From Setaria digitata (lineage: Eukaryota; Nematoda; Chromadorea; Rhabditida; Setariidae), in assembly GCA_003640385.1 (NCBI GenBank), contig RCAB01000491.1, positions 1-45,278 on the forward strand: a stretch of 45,278 nucleotides of DNA, in the 5' to 3' direction. Positions 29,997 to 42,879 of this stretch are shown piece after piece. The notes under the pieces are model-generated. The model saw only the letters and a list, made by a program, of their open reading frames with translations. It had not been told where the DNA came from and searched no databases. The position numbers and the translations under genes are program-made. Every line of letters starts with the position of its first letter. Positions within the stretch are counted from its first letter, which is position 1.

Positions 29997-32900
29997 TTTA
30001 GTTAGCGAGAACAAACCAATTACCTACGAACTGACAGAAGCAACTCACAACGCCGAATAAAACAAACGAAATGAATTGGTCAAACCGGACCAATTCCACT
30101 TGTTGATGAGACCCAACCCGTTGAACCAAAGAAAACTTATCTGTTGAGCAAGACACTTAATACAAAACTCAACTCCTCAATTTTGTTTCTCCTAAAACTC
30201 AACTTCTTACACAACCTTAAAACCTAACAGATGTAAAATGAAAATTTCGGGTTTGAAAGCACATGAAAACAAATGTAAACAACGGATGTAAGAAATGTGC
30301 AACAAAAATTTCACTGTATTATATACTACAACTACTACCAGTAATACTAAATAAGTCAAGCAACAAAGGTAATAAGAAGGTTAGTAAAATTAATTTCAAA
30401 TTTCCATTTTTTAGTCTACTTCGACTCTTCACCAAATATCATAATTCCGGTCAACAAGTGTATCGTGCATGCCGAAGATCGACAATAAACACGACTACAC
30501 ACCGGACACGACCGTACCTAACATCTCCCTTCCTTTCAAGTAACTTATACTGTCAACAAAGTTAGGAATTATCAAAAAACAAACAAAAAAAAAAAGAAAA
30601 AGAAAAAAAAAGAAAAACTGCACACTAATGTTGTGTATTAATGATCTAAATGCTGTCATGGTGACAACAAAAATTAAGGAAAAAGGGAAGAAAACGCTTT
30701 CATACATACACCTTATGTGCTGCATTTCCCTCAGTTTCCACCTCGGATTATGATACCAGCAACAAACACGGCCGGCCGTCAACTTAGATACGCGTCCTTT
30801 GTTTCTGAAAGCTCTTCTTGTTTATTTCTTTCTTTTTGCCTTTTTTGTTTACCGATGATGAATGATTTTTACGTAAAAAAAAAAAAAAAAAAAAAGAAAC
30901 CATTTTCATGTATGTGTAGTTTCATCGTTGCTTTCAAAACATCAGTTAACAGATTGGAGCAATAAATAAAGAAAACAAAGTGGATACTTTTCCACTGGGT
31001 TTATAAAACTTTTACTCTAGTTTTGGAGACGATTTGCCATGTTTAAAGAATTTTTTTCTTATTGCAAAAATTTAATGAAACCTAAAAATAAAAGGAAATT
31101 GAGAAGGTGGCTGTAACAACGTCCGCTGGATAAAATCAACAATAACAACAACAAATACTACAACAAGAACAATAACAGTTCGACAGGTGCTTACGGTAAT
31201 GACCGCGTAGTCATATGATAACGTCAAGTGATTCATCTGAAAATTTCACAATTAAAGAGAAAAAGAAAAAATAAAAATAAAAAGAGCGTCGCCATTTCAC
31301 GGATTTACTGTACACCTTATTTAACAATTAATGGGAAGGTAACTGCAATACTAGTATTTACGACAGTAATAAAAGGGCTGATTCATCGCAATGCTTGCGA
31401 CACCACCTAAACTTTCCTTGGATGTTTGTTATCATCCTGAATCTCCTGTAATAGTTATTAGATGGCCACAGCTGACTTCCATGAAAAATGACTGCAAGGG
31501 CAAGCTCTCCAACCGGTAGCTTTCAAAATTCTGCAAAACTCATAATACGCATTCCAAAAAGAACATAACACCCATACCACTAAAAGTGTCACTCTAAAAT
31601 AAAGAGACCTATTTCTTTACTTAAATCAACCACGAAAAATAACCGAAATAACGTAGATTTCTCCGTTTTTCTACTTATGGGAAGAATATAACAGTAATAT
31701 CACATTTCCCTCAGATTATGTGCACTGCAGTATAAACACAAGTACCAAATAATATCGATTTTTTATGATTAAATTTAAAAAAAAATAGCTGAGGATTCTA
31801 AAACTTCAAAAACTACCTTAGAAGAGTATGCTAGAAAAAAAAAAAAGATAAAATAAATACAATCTCTTCCGTAAGCCATTAAAAATATTAGCAAATAAAA
31901 GAAAGGTAATTATTAAAAAGCAAACTTTATACCTTTCTAAGCTAATCTATGGATGCATCTTAGCTACCACTCCAGCAATGTCTGCATTTATTTTTTGTTA
32001 TTTGGAATGCTTCATTTAGCTGCACTTTTCAAGTCAATCCTTCCCAAATTGTTTTGCCGATGCACAGTAGTAGCTGTGCATCTCTTCGTGCACTGCTATT
32101 TTTTGTACTTTTCTTTTCTTTTTTGGAACTATAGACATTACAAAACCAATCATAGTCGATAAATCTAACTTAATTATAAAATAAAATCTAACAATTATAT
32201 TCCAGCAAAAAAAGTTCCCGTTTTTTCTCTTCCATTTTTAATGAAGAAGCAGTTGTTTTCAAAAAAAGAAAATATTGTATTTTTTTTCTTCAGATAGTTA
32301 TATGTAAAGAATAACAAAATAAGCAAAAAGTTATCTGGCTAACTTCACAGATTTGCTAAACTAACCAAAGATCGCCTGTACCAACAGTTGAAGAAAATGT
32401 CGACTACACAGAAAGGTGATGAAAGGGCCAACAACAAATTATTCATTATGAAGAACAGCTGCATTTCAAGAGGCATTCATCTTTCGTCAAGTTTCTTCTG
32501 CTATGGAATGTTTCAACAATTTGAACAGTGCGCCATGCTTATTCAACAGCTTCTTCCTGCCGAAACACTGAATAAAGAACGAAATTATAATGAATTTTAT
32601 CAATAATATGAATAGAATCCTGCAGGTACTGGAGAAAGGAAGAGAAGAGACTATTCCCGAACGACAACTAATAAATGGAAAAGTAATGTCCAACGTTAGT
32701 GTAAAGTACGAAGAGAATAATCAGATGCAAATCAGCTATATAGGCTTTAACTTATAAAGTTTATAAATCTACTAAAATTAAACTAAAAGTGAAACAATAA
32801 TAGGTAATTTTTAGCAATTTTTCCATCAATTTTCTAATTTGGAACATTTTTCCCACGACATCATAGATATTTGTTTATAAAGAAACCAACTCTTCACTTA

Positions 32901-35171
32901 TTCTGTAAATTCCATATAGTATAACTTTACTGATCTAAATTCCAGAAATTATGGAAGAATTCTGATTTACACTAAGCAAACGATTCGCTGATGGAAATCT
33001 CTCAAGCAATAATTCGACAAAATCCAAAAAAAATTTGCCATCGATAGACCATTTAATAAATATTCGGAACATTCCTGAAAACCTTGCAAGAAAAAAGAAA
33101 GCATTTGTGACAAACGAACAAAAAAAAAAAAAAAAAAAAAACATCAAGGCGGAATTTAGAAATAAATAATGAGAAAATAGCCAAATAGATCCTTATTCCA
33201 GGCTACTAAAAAAAATTAGGAGAAGAAAAAAGCTAGAAAATACGAACAACATTTATAGAGATGAAATAGTCTACAAGAAAAAAGGAATTTTTTTTTCCAG
33301 AAGAAAAGGAAGAATGATCCAACAGTGATCACAGCAGACATTCTTTAAAGTTATAATAAGATAAAATTTCACGAAAAGAAACGGAAAAGACCGTTTAAGA
33401 ACATCTATGAAATACTCTTTTCGGCAACCGTTGAATGTGTAATGAAGCTACCATTAATTAATTTGAAAAAACATCAAAGTAGGAAATGACAAAATTAGAA
33501 ACAGTTACTTGCTATAAAACCCGTATAACTTGAACGGGACAGGAGGAGACATTTTGGAGACCGCAGCAAACACACACCGGAAAGTACCGAAGAGCAAACC
33601 CCGGTGAATGAGATAAAGCAGGAAACGCAGCCCAACGAATGATTTTCTGGACAATATGCAAAATAGGTAACCCAATCATTCGATTTTTGCACTAAAGCTT
33701 TTGGAATCAATAAATTATCCCGAAATTTGTATGGTGTACACTAATGCTTTCTGAATCAATAAATTTTGTACGTTATTTTATTGTTTTCTGGAATCCAGAA
33801 CCACGTATTCGTTACTGCTAATACTTACACTGTAAATTTAAAAAACTCTAATTGGTAAAATTGGAATTCATTAAAGAAATCTTAAGAAACACGCATACGG
33901 CAACTGACAGTGAAATCACTTAGACCGCAGAGAATTTAATGAATAATAATGTTGGGAAATAAATAAATTTTCAAGATTTTGCTAAGATTTGTAAACTAGT
34001 TCCGTTCACCTTTTTTCTTTTTTTCTTTTTTTTTTTCAAATATACCTCTAATTCCTTCTGAACATTCGCGATTACTAATGAATACATTAGTATTTAAATC
34101 CTAAAATCTCTTTGTCCTGAATTCGAATCCTTTTCCAGGATTAGACTGTATAGTCAGGCAGGAAATTCCTATAAAAATCTAGTTTTTTTTTTTTTGCTTT
34201 TGAACCGATCCTTATAGTTCATTACACAAAACACAGCTAAAGTACAATCCATATTTAATGAAAAAAAAAACTATCAGTTACCAGAATTCCATTAATAATA
34301 GCCGGTTAAGACAAACGACGGTGTTAGGCTGTTGTATATGTAGATGAATTAAAGCATTTGTATAGCGCTCACCATTCAAAAGAAATCTTGAATCTTTTCA
34401 AAACTAGCTCTTAAATGATGCATTCATTTAAGAAACAAACGGAATTTGTACATAATTGAATCATTTGCTAAAATATATACTCAAAAGTCAATTGGCTGAG
34501 CAAGAATCGCTTAAAAATATGGCAAATTTCATCATTAAATAAGAGCCTAAGTTAGAAGGAAAAAATCCAAAGTATCCCGCGCAGCCTTCTCACTCCTGAA
34601 TAAATAATCTTACCAAAAACAGAGCAGATAATACCTTTCGACCATCACTTCCAAACGTTTCTCCAGAATATCTCGGGCCGCGTTAAAAACTGTGATCGAT
34701 TGGGTTATCAACGGATGAGAATGGGATGGGTAATGTCGCTTGATGTAACTTGATGTGTGTCCCTACAAATCTGGTTAGTAATAGCAGTCGGATGATTATG
34801 ATAATGATAATAGGTTATTAATGATAGTGCTGCTTTTCGCTTAGTGATATTTTGGTGATAATGTTTGAGCCAAATCTTTCAACATTATCATGACATACTT
34901 TCTCTAGCAAGGTACAATGATATCGGTCTATTATTTGTCTGTTATAAAAAAGTATTGTGATAATGTTATAGTGATAATGACTATACTGTTGATGTTTATA
35001 GTTACATTGTGGTGGTGATAGAAGTCACAATAATAAGGGCATAATTTTGCTCTTACGTTGATGAAATCATAGATATTAGGGAAAATTGACTTGAAGATAA
35101 TTCTTTTTTTTTTTTGAACTTAAATCGTCCTATGAATTAGGGATATGCATTATTAATATGATGAATTGTAA
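29997..35171. other. 5.2 kb spacer between divergent splicing-factor genes
   Basis: It separates the starts of PRP4 kinase (minus) and RBM5/10 (plus). It holds a hairpin at 30073-30096, CAA-rich DNA near 31,130-31,175, degenerate GATAATG repeats at about 34,790-35,010 and many A/T runs. Several minus-strand segments are open between plausible splice sites (30804-30712, 31530-31432, 34762-34614) but match no family I know; they could be exons of an unrecognised upstream minus-strand gene, 5' UTR exons, or chance. Confidence 0.6.
30073..30096. repeat. 9-bp-arm hairpin upstream of PRP4 kinase
   Basis: Perfect arms gaattggtc (30073-30081) and gaccaattc (30088-30096) around a 6-base loop, about 90 bases upstream of the PRP4 kinase start. 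The arms contain ATTGG/CCAAT, so a CCAAT-box reading is possible. Confidence 0.5.
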
Positions 35172-35189
35172 TTTTTTTTTTTTTTTTAG
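35172..35189 (+). promoter_or_regulatory. Probable trans-splice acceptor of the RBM5/10 gene
   Basis: Sixteen T bases followed by AG (ending 35189), 35 bases before the chosen start codon. No donor-bearing exon is evident upstream, which fits spliced-leader addition. Confidence 0.5.
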
Positions 35190-35224
35190 AGAACTGTGCC
35201 AGCGGAGATTTATTATCGAAAAAC

Positions 35225-38200
35225 ATGCTTCCATTTGTTTACAGTGGTGATGGTGATCGTTCCGGTAGCTATGATAATGAAAGGTATAATGAAATATTTT
35301 ATAAAATTAGATTTCATATTGGATTGGATAGTACTTGGTCGAGACTTCTTTTTTTCTGCACCATATAAAGATCGTTTCAACATGAGGCTTAACTTAATGA
35401 CTTAAGAAAGATAATTGGTAGCGTTTGGAGAATGATTGTGAACAAAAAGAAAAAAATGCAAGAATCTTTTTCAGCAGGATCCTGTGTCACAGTTTAGGCT
35501 TTCTAATTGTGATTGTTAGAATTAATTTTAAATGGTGCTTGGAATTCGATAAATTATTCCAGACGCAGTGATAGATATCGACGGAGTAATTCAAGAGGCC
35601 GTTCCAGGTCCCGTTCATGGTCCAGAGATCGGCGACGTGAGTATTTAATTCAGTTATCTCATCTTTCAATGGTAAATATTTTCACAGCCAAATCAAGTAA
35701 GTTTAAAAGGAAGTCTACAGGCCGAAATCGGTATTCGAGATCGCGATCATCGGGCAGAAGTCGTAGTAGAAGCCGTAGTCGTAGCCACAGTTGCAGTCGT
35801 GGTAGTCATGATCGTTCACCACGGCACGATAACGATCGAAGGCGTCGATCAATCGATAGAGACAGAGAGGTCTTTCAGCCATCCAACAATTTTAATATTT
35901 GGTTCACGTGATTTCTTAAATCACATTTACATGAATTGTACTCGAAAAATAAAGTGGTGAAGTATGCTCGACACGCGAAATTGTAGCCGTTTAGGAGCCA
36001 AGAGAATTTTCAAGTGCATTGCCTTACCTGTCTTCTATGCAAGCCCAATCGCAAACTGATAAATATGCATCGCATACAGCGCTTTACGGACAACCACATT
36101 ACAAAATCGTTATGAAAATGTTGCCAATTGATTCGCAACGAGATGCGGTGAGATATGTTTCTTCAGTTATTGTCATATGATCATTTTCTAGATCGATTAT
36201 TACGTCATTTACTTACGTTGTTAGCAACGTTTGAACATTCACACTTAATTTCAGTCTAAATTGGCTAAATGCTAACTTGATCTTTTATTGAGTGTAAATT
36301 AATGGCCAGGATCGTATAATCGTCAATGCTGCAATCGTTAACAAATTGAAAAAGCTAACTTTTACGGTATCATAATGCGAGTTCTTTGAATTTTTATCTT
36401 ATACACTAATGTATTCAGCGAAAATTGGTGATCTTTCCTAAGTTTCAGTTAATGGCACTTACTGCTCGTCAGGGCTTTCGAGTCAAGGACATCCGCATAA
36501 TTCATAAAGGTAAATGCCGTTTTTTGTAATAAAATTCATATTACTAAATATTATTGCGTAATTCTGCATATTTTGTTTTGCTTAAGGTTCATTTTGTTTA
36601 TACCGTTTATTCGTAACAGCTTTTTTTCTCTGTGTGTCAAAATTTTTTTCTATTTTCCATAACTTTTACCATATATAATCAGTTGTCTGTTACAAGAATA
36701 TGTAGTGTAATTCTGTAGAAAATTACGGTGAATTAATACATTCCGGAAGACACTTCTATTGTTTAAAGTGCTTTCGGACCTATAAAGTGGTCTTGCTAAC
36801 AGTTCGAAGCGATAGTATCATCGATTCTGAATCCTGCAGGAATAACAAAATTTTGCTACGTATTGATGCTGAGGAAGGGTGGAGGTAATTCGGAAATTTC
36901 CATACATTGTCATCGTGGTGATATCCGTTAGCTGAACGTGAAAATAGATTAGGATAAAAGTAGAGCTGTGTCCCGTTTCCAAAATGTATTTTATTTCCGT
37001 TTCCATTAGTAGTACCTAGTTGAGAAAAGTAAGCAGCGAGCCCCGTGGTGAATATTGCATCCAGACGAAGGAAAGTATCGTGGATTCTAAATCCAGAATC
37101 TTTCATTGTCATTAACTTGTTGCAATAACTACAGGTCCAGACCGTTGTTTCGGATTCGTGGAATTCGGAGATGTGAATAGCGCACAAGCTTGGATGGAAT
37201 ACAACAAGGTCGAACACTGTATATATAATTTTTATCTGTAGGGAAACTCCGATTTTTATCCCCTTAACAAATGACGAGGGCCTAGTTTCGTAGCTTATCA
37301 AAATTCAAAGGGTGGTAGTTCCATTGCAATCAAGGCTTATTTCTGCGAAAAGTTCTGAAAACTTTCTCACGGAAATGTTTGCATGTACATTGCGGATTCA
37401 GGATCGGTTAGCATGTTCACATGTTGAACAACCATTTTCAGCACTTTTTCCCCTTGGGTATCGTTATACAATTATTTTTTGTCCCTTTTTTCCATAGAAT
37501 TTTCGAACGACGAGAAAACATAATCTATACTCTGGTCAAATGTTCAAATGCGTGAAAGTAGAAGCCGCGTAAATCGTGTTTCAGGTCATACGGTTGTATC
37601 TATGTCCATTTTTAATGGTTTATTTTTTTTCAGGGGACTTTGTTACTGGATGATGGACGACCAGTTAAATTAGAATATTCACGTTATGACAGTCTAGATG
37701 GACGGTCGTCGGGTCTCTCTGGTTCCGGGGATTGGATGTGCGCAAAGGTAATTTTGTTCCTGTTATTTACAATTTGCGTTTTATGCCACTTCATATTTTT
37801 TTTTCTGGAATTTAAGCACAAAATTTTCAATTCTCTCTTTACATCAAAAACACTTAATTTTGCAGTGCACGATAAAAAATTTTAAAAACCGTGGAGCTTG
37901 TTTCAAATGTAATTTAACAAGAATGGAGTCAGATGGTCTGACTCGAAAGGGTTACGCTGCGATTGGCGTCGCAAAATGTGACAGTAAGTTTACTAATTTG
38001 TGGAAATAAATAATTTTGTAATTCTAAAAGTCTCTAAGTTTAAAGCAAATTTAACTTTTGGGACCAAATTACAATTAGCAGTTACGAAATTTAAGTCCAA
38101 GTCTAGGTAAGAAAGAGAAAATTTTCTGAGTTATTTTGGCATTACTGATATATTTTTAGCTCTTTTATTGCGGGAAATACCATTAAATTGTACGGAAGCA

Positions 38201-39600
38201 AAAATTCAAGCAGAAATGAATCGAATATCTTCATTGGACGTTTTGCGTGTTCATATTGCTGAATCGGGCCTTTATGCTTACGTTCAAATGCGTAGTGCTG
38301 ACGATGCGGAAAGAATTATGTTGACATTGAATAAAATACCCTTACTTATCGATGGTTGTGCGGGTGAGCCTTTAATTCACCAAATAGGAAAGAATAATAA
38401 CATGATTTCCAAATTGTGAGGTATGCGGAAATTTCGTAATTTTGATGTAAGTATATTCACTGTGTGTTATGGTACTTCGTTATCCCTTCATTTGTTTTCT
38501 TTTTTTTTTTTTATTTTGTTAAGAAATTATTGCTCATTGTTACATCCAGTTTCTTTGAGATAGAAGTTCTACAGATTTCTTATTTCTAGTCATGGTTACT
38601 TATTCGAGATTACCGCTAAATACAGTTTTGTCAACGACAGCAGCAACTGAATCAATGCAAAAGACGGCTGAGCGAATCAGTCAAATGCCCGCCTTTAGGC
38701 CTACAGCTGGGCCAAGTAATATGTTAACTGGTGCTTTTTCTACATAAATTTTAAAATCAGAGTCATAATATTAAGAGTTTTCTTGATTAAGACGTTTTGA
38801 CGTACAATTTTAAATCATTTTTGCAACTTTCAGTCTCGAACTATTTCAGTTTTACTTCCGCTTAATATTAGAATTGCTTTCAGGTGGCAATGCAGGTGTG
38901 GAGGCCGCACAGCTGGCGATTGCAAAGGCACAATTGATTCGGCAGATGACGAACTCAATGATGACTACCGGTGGTGATACGGTTTGTATAACATATCTCT
39001 TCCTTTCGCCTTTGATAGTTTAGATTTTTGAACATGTTTGGGGGTTCAGTTTGAATTATGGACTTTTACAGAAATAAAGTGCTTTTTTTTTTTTGAATGC
39101 TGGAGCTGCATCTCTAAAGTCCTCGTTGCTGCCATCCACTGAGTTATTTCGTTCATTTCATTCCAAGTTCTATTTTCTGTGATTTAAGAACTTTTGTCTC
39201 CCATCAAAAGATTAAAAGTATATCCTCGTTTGGCTTTTAATTTTTGGGCTGCGTTCTCTTCAGTGAGCTTTGTTAGAATAGTCTTATTCCGAGGGCAATT
39301 TAAATTTTTTAGTTACCACCAACATATTCTGCAACAACAGCTCCAATCCCGCCTATTCTCAACCGACCCCCACCCCCGTTGCCGCATGAGACGAATTTCG
39401 TTGTCACTGATTATTTCAAAGATGAGGCGTCAGCAGACAGAAATTTTGTTTGTGTGGATGACATAACGAGTCAGGTACTGCTAATTTCGTGAAATCGGAA
39501 TTTTCAGTTTGAGTTTTTCTTCAATTGGCTTATATTTATGACCCTTTTCTTCCGCTCCTTGTATGTATTAATATATAAGGAGCGGAAGTATATACATATA

Positions 39601-39633
<33 letters not shown>

Positions 39634-42600
39634 TTCCCCTTGTATTCTTCACAAAACTCTTTTCCCCAAACTGGACTCTTTGGTGTCTTATCAATTGGAT
39701 TTTGCAGGATTCGCAGGCTGTTGCATCTGGAGGTGGTATACCGGGACCACTAGCTGCCTACACTGGACCACAGATCAAAGGAGCTGCTGATTTAGGTTTT
39801 GTGGAAACTCCTTGGGGGCGTTATAAAAGATATCGTATGTTTTATTTTAGACTTAAAAAATTTTCCATGTTTTAGTTATCATCTGCCTTAGCCAAAGTTG
39901 TACCATTGATGACAGTGGTTTTCTCATTCAAATTTATTTCGTAAATTTCACAGGATTTTATATTACAGGTGCACCAAATCCAACTGTGTATCAATTTGAG
40001 CCATCTTCTGGATTATACTATGATCCAAGCACCGGTCTTTACTATGATAGCAATTCTCAGTATTACTGGGATGCTAGTGCACAGAAATGGAACTGTTGGA
40101 ATGCAGTATACCAAACATATGTACCATGCGACTTGATGTCTCGGCAAACTGGAACAACTCAAGGTAGACAAGATCTTGCTTGTTAAGTGTGCCTATGCGT
40201 GCTTTATTTAAAAAAGAAGAAATCCCATGAAACTAAATTTTGCATCGCTTAAATTAATCCATTTTCAGAAGCTCTGACAAATAATGAAAGTCAAAACCCA
40301 GCTGCTGAGAAAAATACTGAAGCTGTGAAAGAAGAACCAAAAAAAGAGGTGATAAATTTTATTGTCATAAATTCATTACTGAAACTCAATTGCAGTTAAA
40401 CAAATAGTCATGAATTATCACCCATGACTATTTGTTCATTTCTATGGTGACTTTTCCAGGAGATTCTGAAAAATTCTTAATTTCTTTTGTTTATTCTTAG
40501 CCGCAAAAGACTGCAAAAGATATCGCGCGAGAAATGGCTCGTTGGGCTAAAAAACAAAGTAAAGTGTTGTTAGCTGTGAAAGCGCCTCCAAAATTGGAAA
40601 CTACATCACCTTTAGTAACTGCTGCGAAGCCGAAAACAAGCACCGTCGAACCAACTGCCGATCTTACATATAAAATGCTTGAGAAGACAAGTGTTAGTGG
40701 GATTACAGTTTTGCTCACACTTTTCGTTCACGAATTCATTTATTTTCTGTTTTTTGATTATTTTACTGATGGATTTTGTTGAGAAAACTTCAATTTAACC
40801 GAGATTCTATTATTTGCAGAATCCATTTGGTTCATTCAGTGATGATGAAGAAGAAGAAGAAATACCACCAGCAGCAAAAATTGCAGCGGTTGGTGTTGGT
40901 CGTGTAGCATTAAATAGTAAAGGCGGAAATCGTTTTGCACAACATACAACAAATTTGCCACCCCCTTCAGTTGTCGATCCAGTTGTCATTCCACCAGTCA
41001 AAGCGTATGGTTTGCTGCTTATATCTCATTTTTCTTCCATTTCCTTTGGATGCTCAAATATGGTCGTAAAGCGATTGAGTCGAAATAATTGGAACATATA
41101 TTGTAAAGACGTCATGTGATATGAATTTAGAATTTCTAACATGTTATGGATAGCAATGAATAGCTGAACAGAAGTGTTATAAAATTTAAAAAACTGGTTC
41201 TGTAAAATGTTAAAATTCTACGAAGTAATTTGGTTTGTAACGACAGTTTTTAGGCTAGGTTCAGTGTATTGTTTCCCGAACTCGTAGGTTTAACTCTTCC
41301 AGGTTGTATTTGTCCTGCTGGACGACTATTATGAGAAGGAGAATGGTTCTTTTAATTTCTTTTAAGGTCACAATCTGAGGAAAATTTCGTCGATATTGAA
41401 AAAAAATATTGCATTCTGTGCAGACGGAAGTTCGCAAGCTTGGAAATTTTAATGAAACATGTTCGAATGTCAGATCTCCATAAGGTACCGTAATAAATTC
41501 CACATATACATACTTGAAAGTGACATGGGGATAGTCCTCACATATAGTTTCGTTTTGCGCAGATGGAGAAATAATTCATTTTATTTATTTATTTATTTTT
41601 TTTGCGCTGAAGACTGCATTAATATTGAAGAATAATATGAGGACTATATTATATGAGAGATATTAAGAAAAATTTTGCTTGCTATCATAAATAAACAATC
41701 TGCTTGCGCTTATGTTATTTCATTTTTTAGCGACTATAATCGATCGATATCTGATATAATTCATTTTGATAGCCCTTTGCTTTGTTTGGTATACTTCTAC
41801 ATATTTAACTTAACTGGATATGGTGTGGTTGTGCAGCACCATACCCTTTTACAGACTGTGTAAGGTGGAATGCTGTTTACCCAATACTTTATATGATGGT
41901 TTCATTCCTGGCTATCTCAGCGTTTTCATTCAAACCTTGTAAATGATTAAATATATACTTCTTGACAGAAAATTCGATTTTTTTAGAAAAATTTGGAGGC
42001 GCACTTGTTACAAGCATCCCTCGATGATAGCGCATCGCTTCCAATGCCTTCTATATCCACAGTTCAGGGTGTCTCATCCTCAGTTCCGCAACAATACCGA
42101 GATCGCGCGAAAGAGCGTCGTAACCTTTTTGGACTAGATCCAAGTGGTTAGGTGTTTTTCGAGACAATTTCATTTTCTACTGTTTAATTTGTAGGTTGCT
42201 ACTTGAAGACATTTTTATCATATATTCAAGTTAAATTCTAATGTTTTGCACTCATTCCTTATTTCTAATATTCTTCAGGCTTTACAAGTGACAGTGCTGA
42301 AGTTGGCGCTGACTATGCCGTTCGATCATCAGACATTCCAATTGATGATACAAATATAGGAAATAAGTTATTGAAATCCATGGGTTGGCAAGAAGGGACT
42401 GGAATCGGGAAAAACAATCAAGGTATGAAGTTTCATATTAGTTGACAACCGTCTTACGCTTTTTTTCTTCAGTACGCTTTATCGCCTATTTAGTTTTTTT
42501 TTTTTTCTTTTTTCCTTTTTTTTTATTATTATTGCTGATGACCAGTTACTTTTTAATCGATCTCAGCATGTAAGTTGTAGGCTTGCAGACTTAACTTACT

Positions 42601-42826
42601 GCTTTAAATATTAGTTTATTGCCACTGCTAGGCTTCGTTTTAAAAGTATAAACAGGGCATAATTTTTCCTTTTTTTTCAGGCATTGTAACACCAATAGCA
42701 ACAGAGATGCGGGTAGAAGGAGCGGGATTGGGTGCAGCTGGTTCGAGAGTATTGCATGGTGCGAACGCATCCAGACGAGAAAGAGCACGTACTTCGATGA
42801 TGAGTCGTTTTCAAGATCTGCAATGA
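35225..42826 (+). CDS. RBM5/RBM10: RBM5/RBM10-family splicing regulator
   Basis: Nuclear RNA-binding protein of early spliceosomes that regulates alternative splicing. Exons join in frame: 35225-35283, 35563-35636, 35688-35869, 35995-36147, 36449-36509, 37135-37208, 37634-37747, 37866-37983, 38160-38363, 38590-38715, 38884-38981, 39313-39474, 39708-39834, 39969-40163, 40269-40348, 40501-40692, 40820-41004, 41367-41484, 41987-42146, 42279-42422, 42681-42826; about 923 aa (human RBM10 930). Domain order is diagnostic: RS region (20-105), RRM1 (140-221, RNP1-like CFGFVEF), RanBP2 finger (GDWMCAKC...CFKC; C237, C240, C251, C254), RRM2 (279-361), OCRE (519-571, repeated GLYYD), C2H2 finger (CILC...H...H, 750-773), G-patch (854-901, GWQEGTGIGK). 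The start was chosen because its exon ends two bases into a codon that exon 2 completes. Exon 3 is least certain (start 35688 or 35721; weak GTCTTT donor). Confidence 0.95.
39549..39633. repeat. Intronic hairpin followed by (TA)n
   Basis: Perfect 12-bp arms cttccgctcctt (39549-39560) and aaggagcggaag (39577-39588) around a 16-base loop, followed at 39596-39633 by a TA dinucleotide run with one interruption. It lies in the RBM5/10 intron between the exons ending 39474 and starting 39708. Confidence 0.8.
40399..40436. repeat. Intronic 14-bp-arm hairpin
   Basis: Perfect arms aacaaatagtcatg (40399-40412) and catgactatttgtt (40423-40436) around a 10-base loop, in the 152-base RBM5/10 intron just after the OCRE region. 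In the pre-mRNA it would fold between donor (40349) and acceptor (40500). Confidence 0.8.
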
Positions 42827-42879
42827 TGAGGATGAAACGGAAGGAATAGAAGAACCAGAAATCAGTTGGTTGTTATTTC

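Noticed and set aside
30263..30565. 100-codon plus-strand frame upstream of PRP4 kinase
   Set aside because: No recognisable motif, low-complexity Lys/Asn/Ser content, and it overlaps a likely promoter on the other strand.
32398..32606. 69-codon plus-strand frame starting at an ATG (MSTTQKGDERANNK...)
   Set aside because: Composition is acceptable, but there is no family resemblance, no convincing splice or promoter context and no second exon; the evidence is too weak to call a gene.
33528..33641. Short plus-strand charged frame (LERDRRRHFGDRSKHTPEST...)
   Set aside because: It resembles an RS-type exon, but no 3' splice site precedes it, an in-frame stop lies directly upstream, and it is 1.6 kb before the RBM5/10 start with no way to join.
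35196..35405. Alternative 69-codon frame over the first RBM5/10 exon
   Set aside because: It starts at GTG and ignores the donor at 35284. The frame beginning at the ATG at 35225 joins in phase to the RS exon and the rest of the gene.
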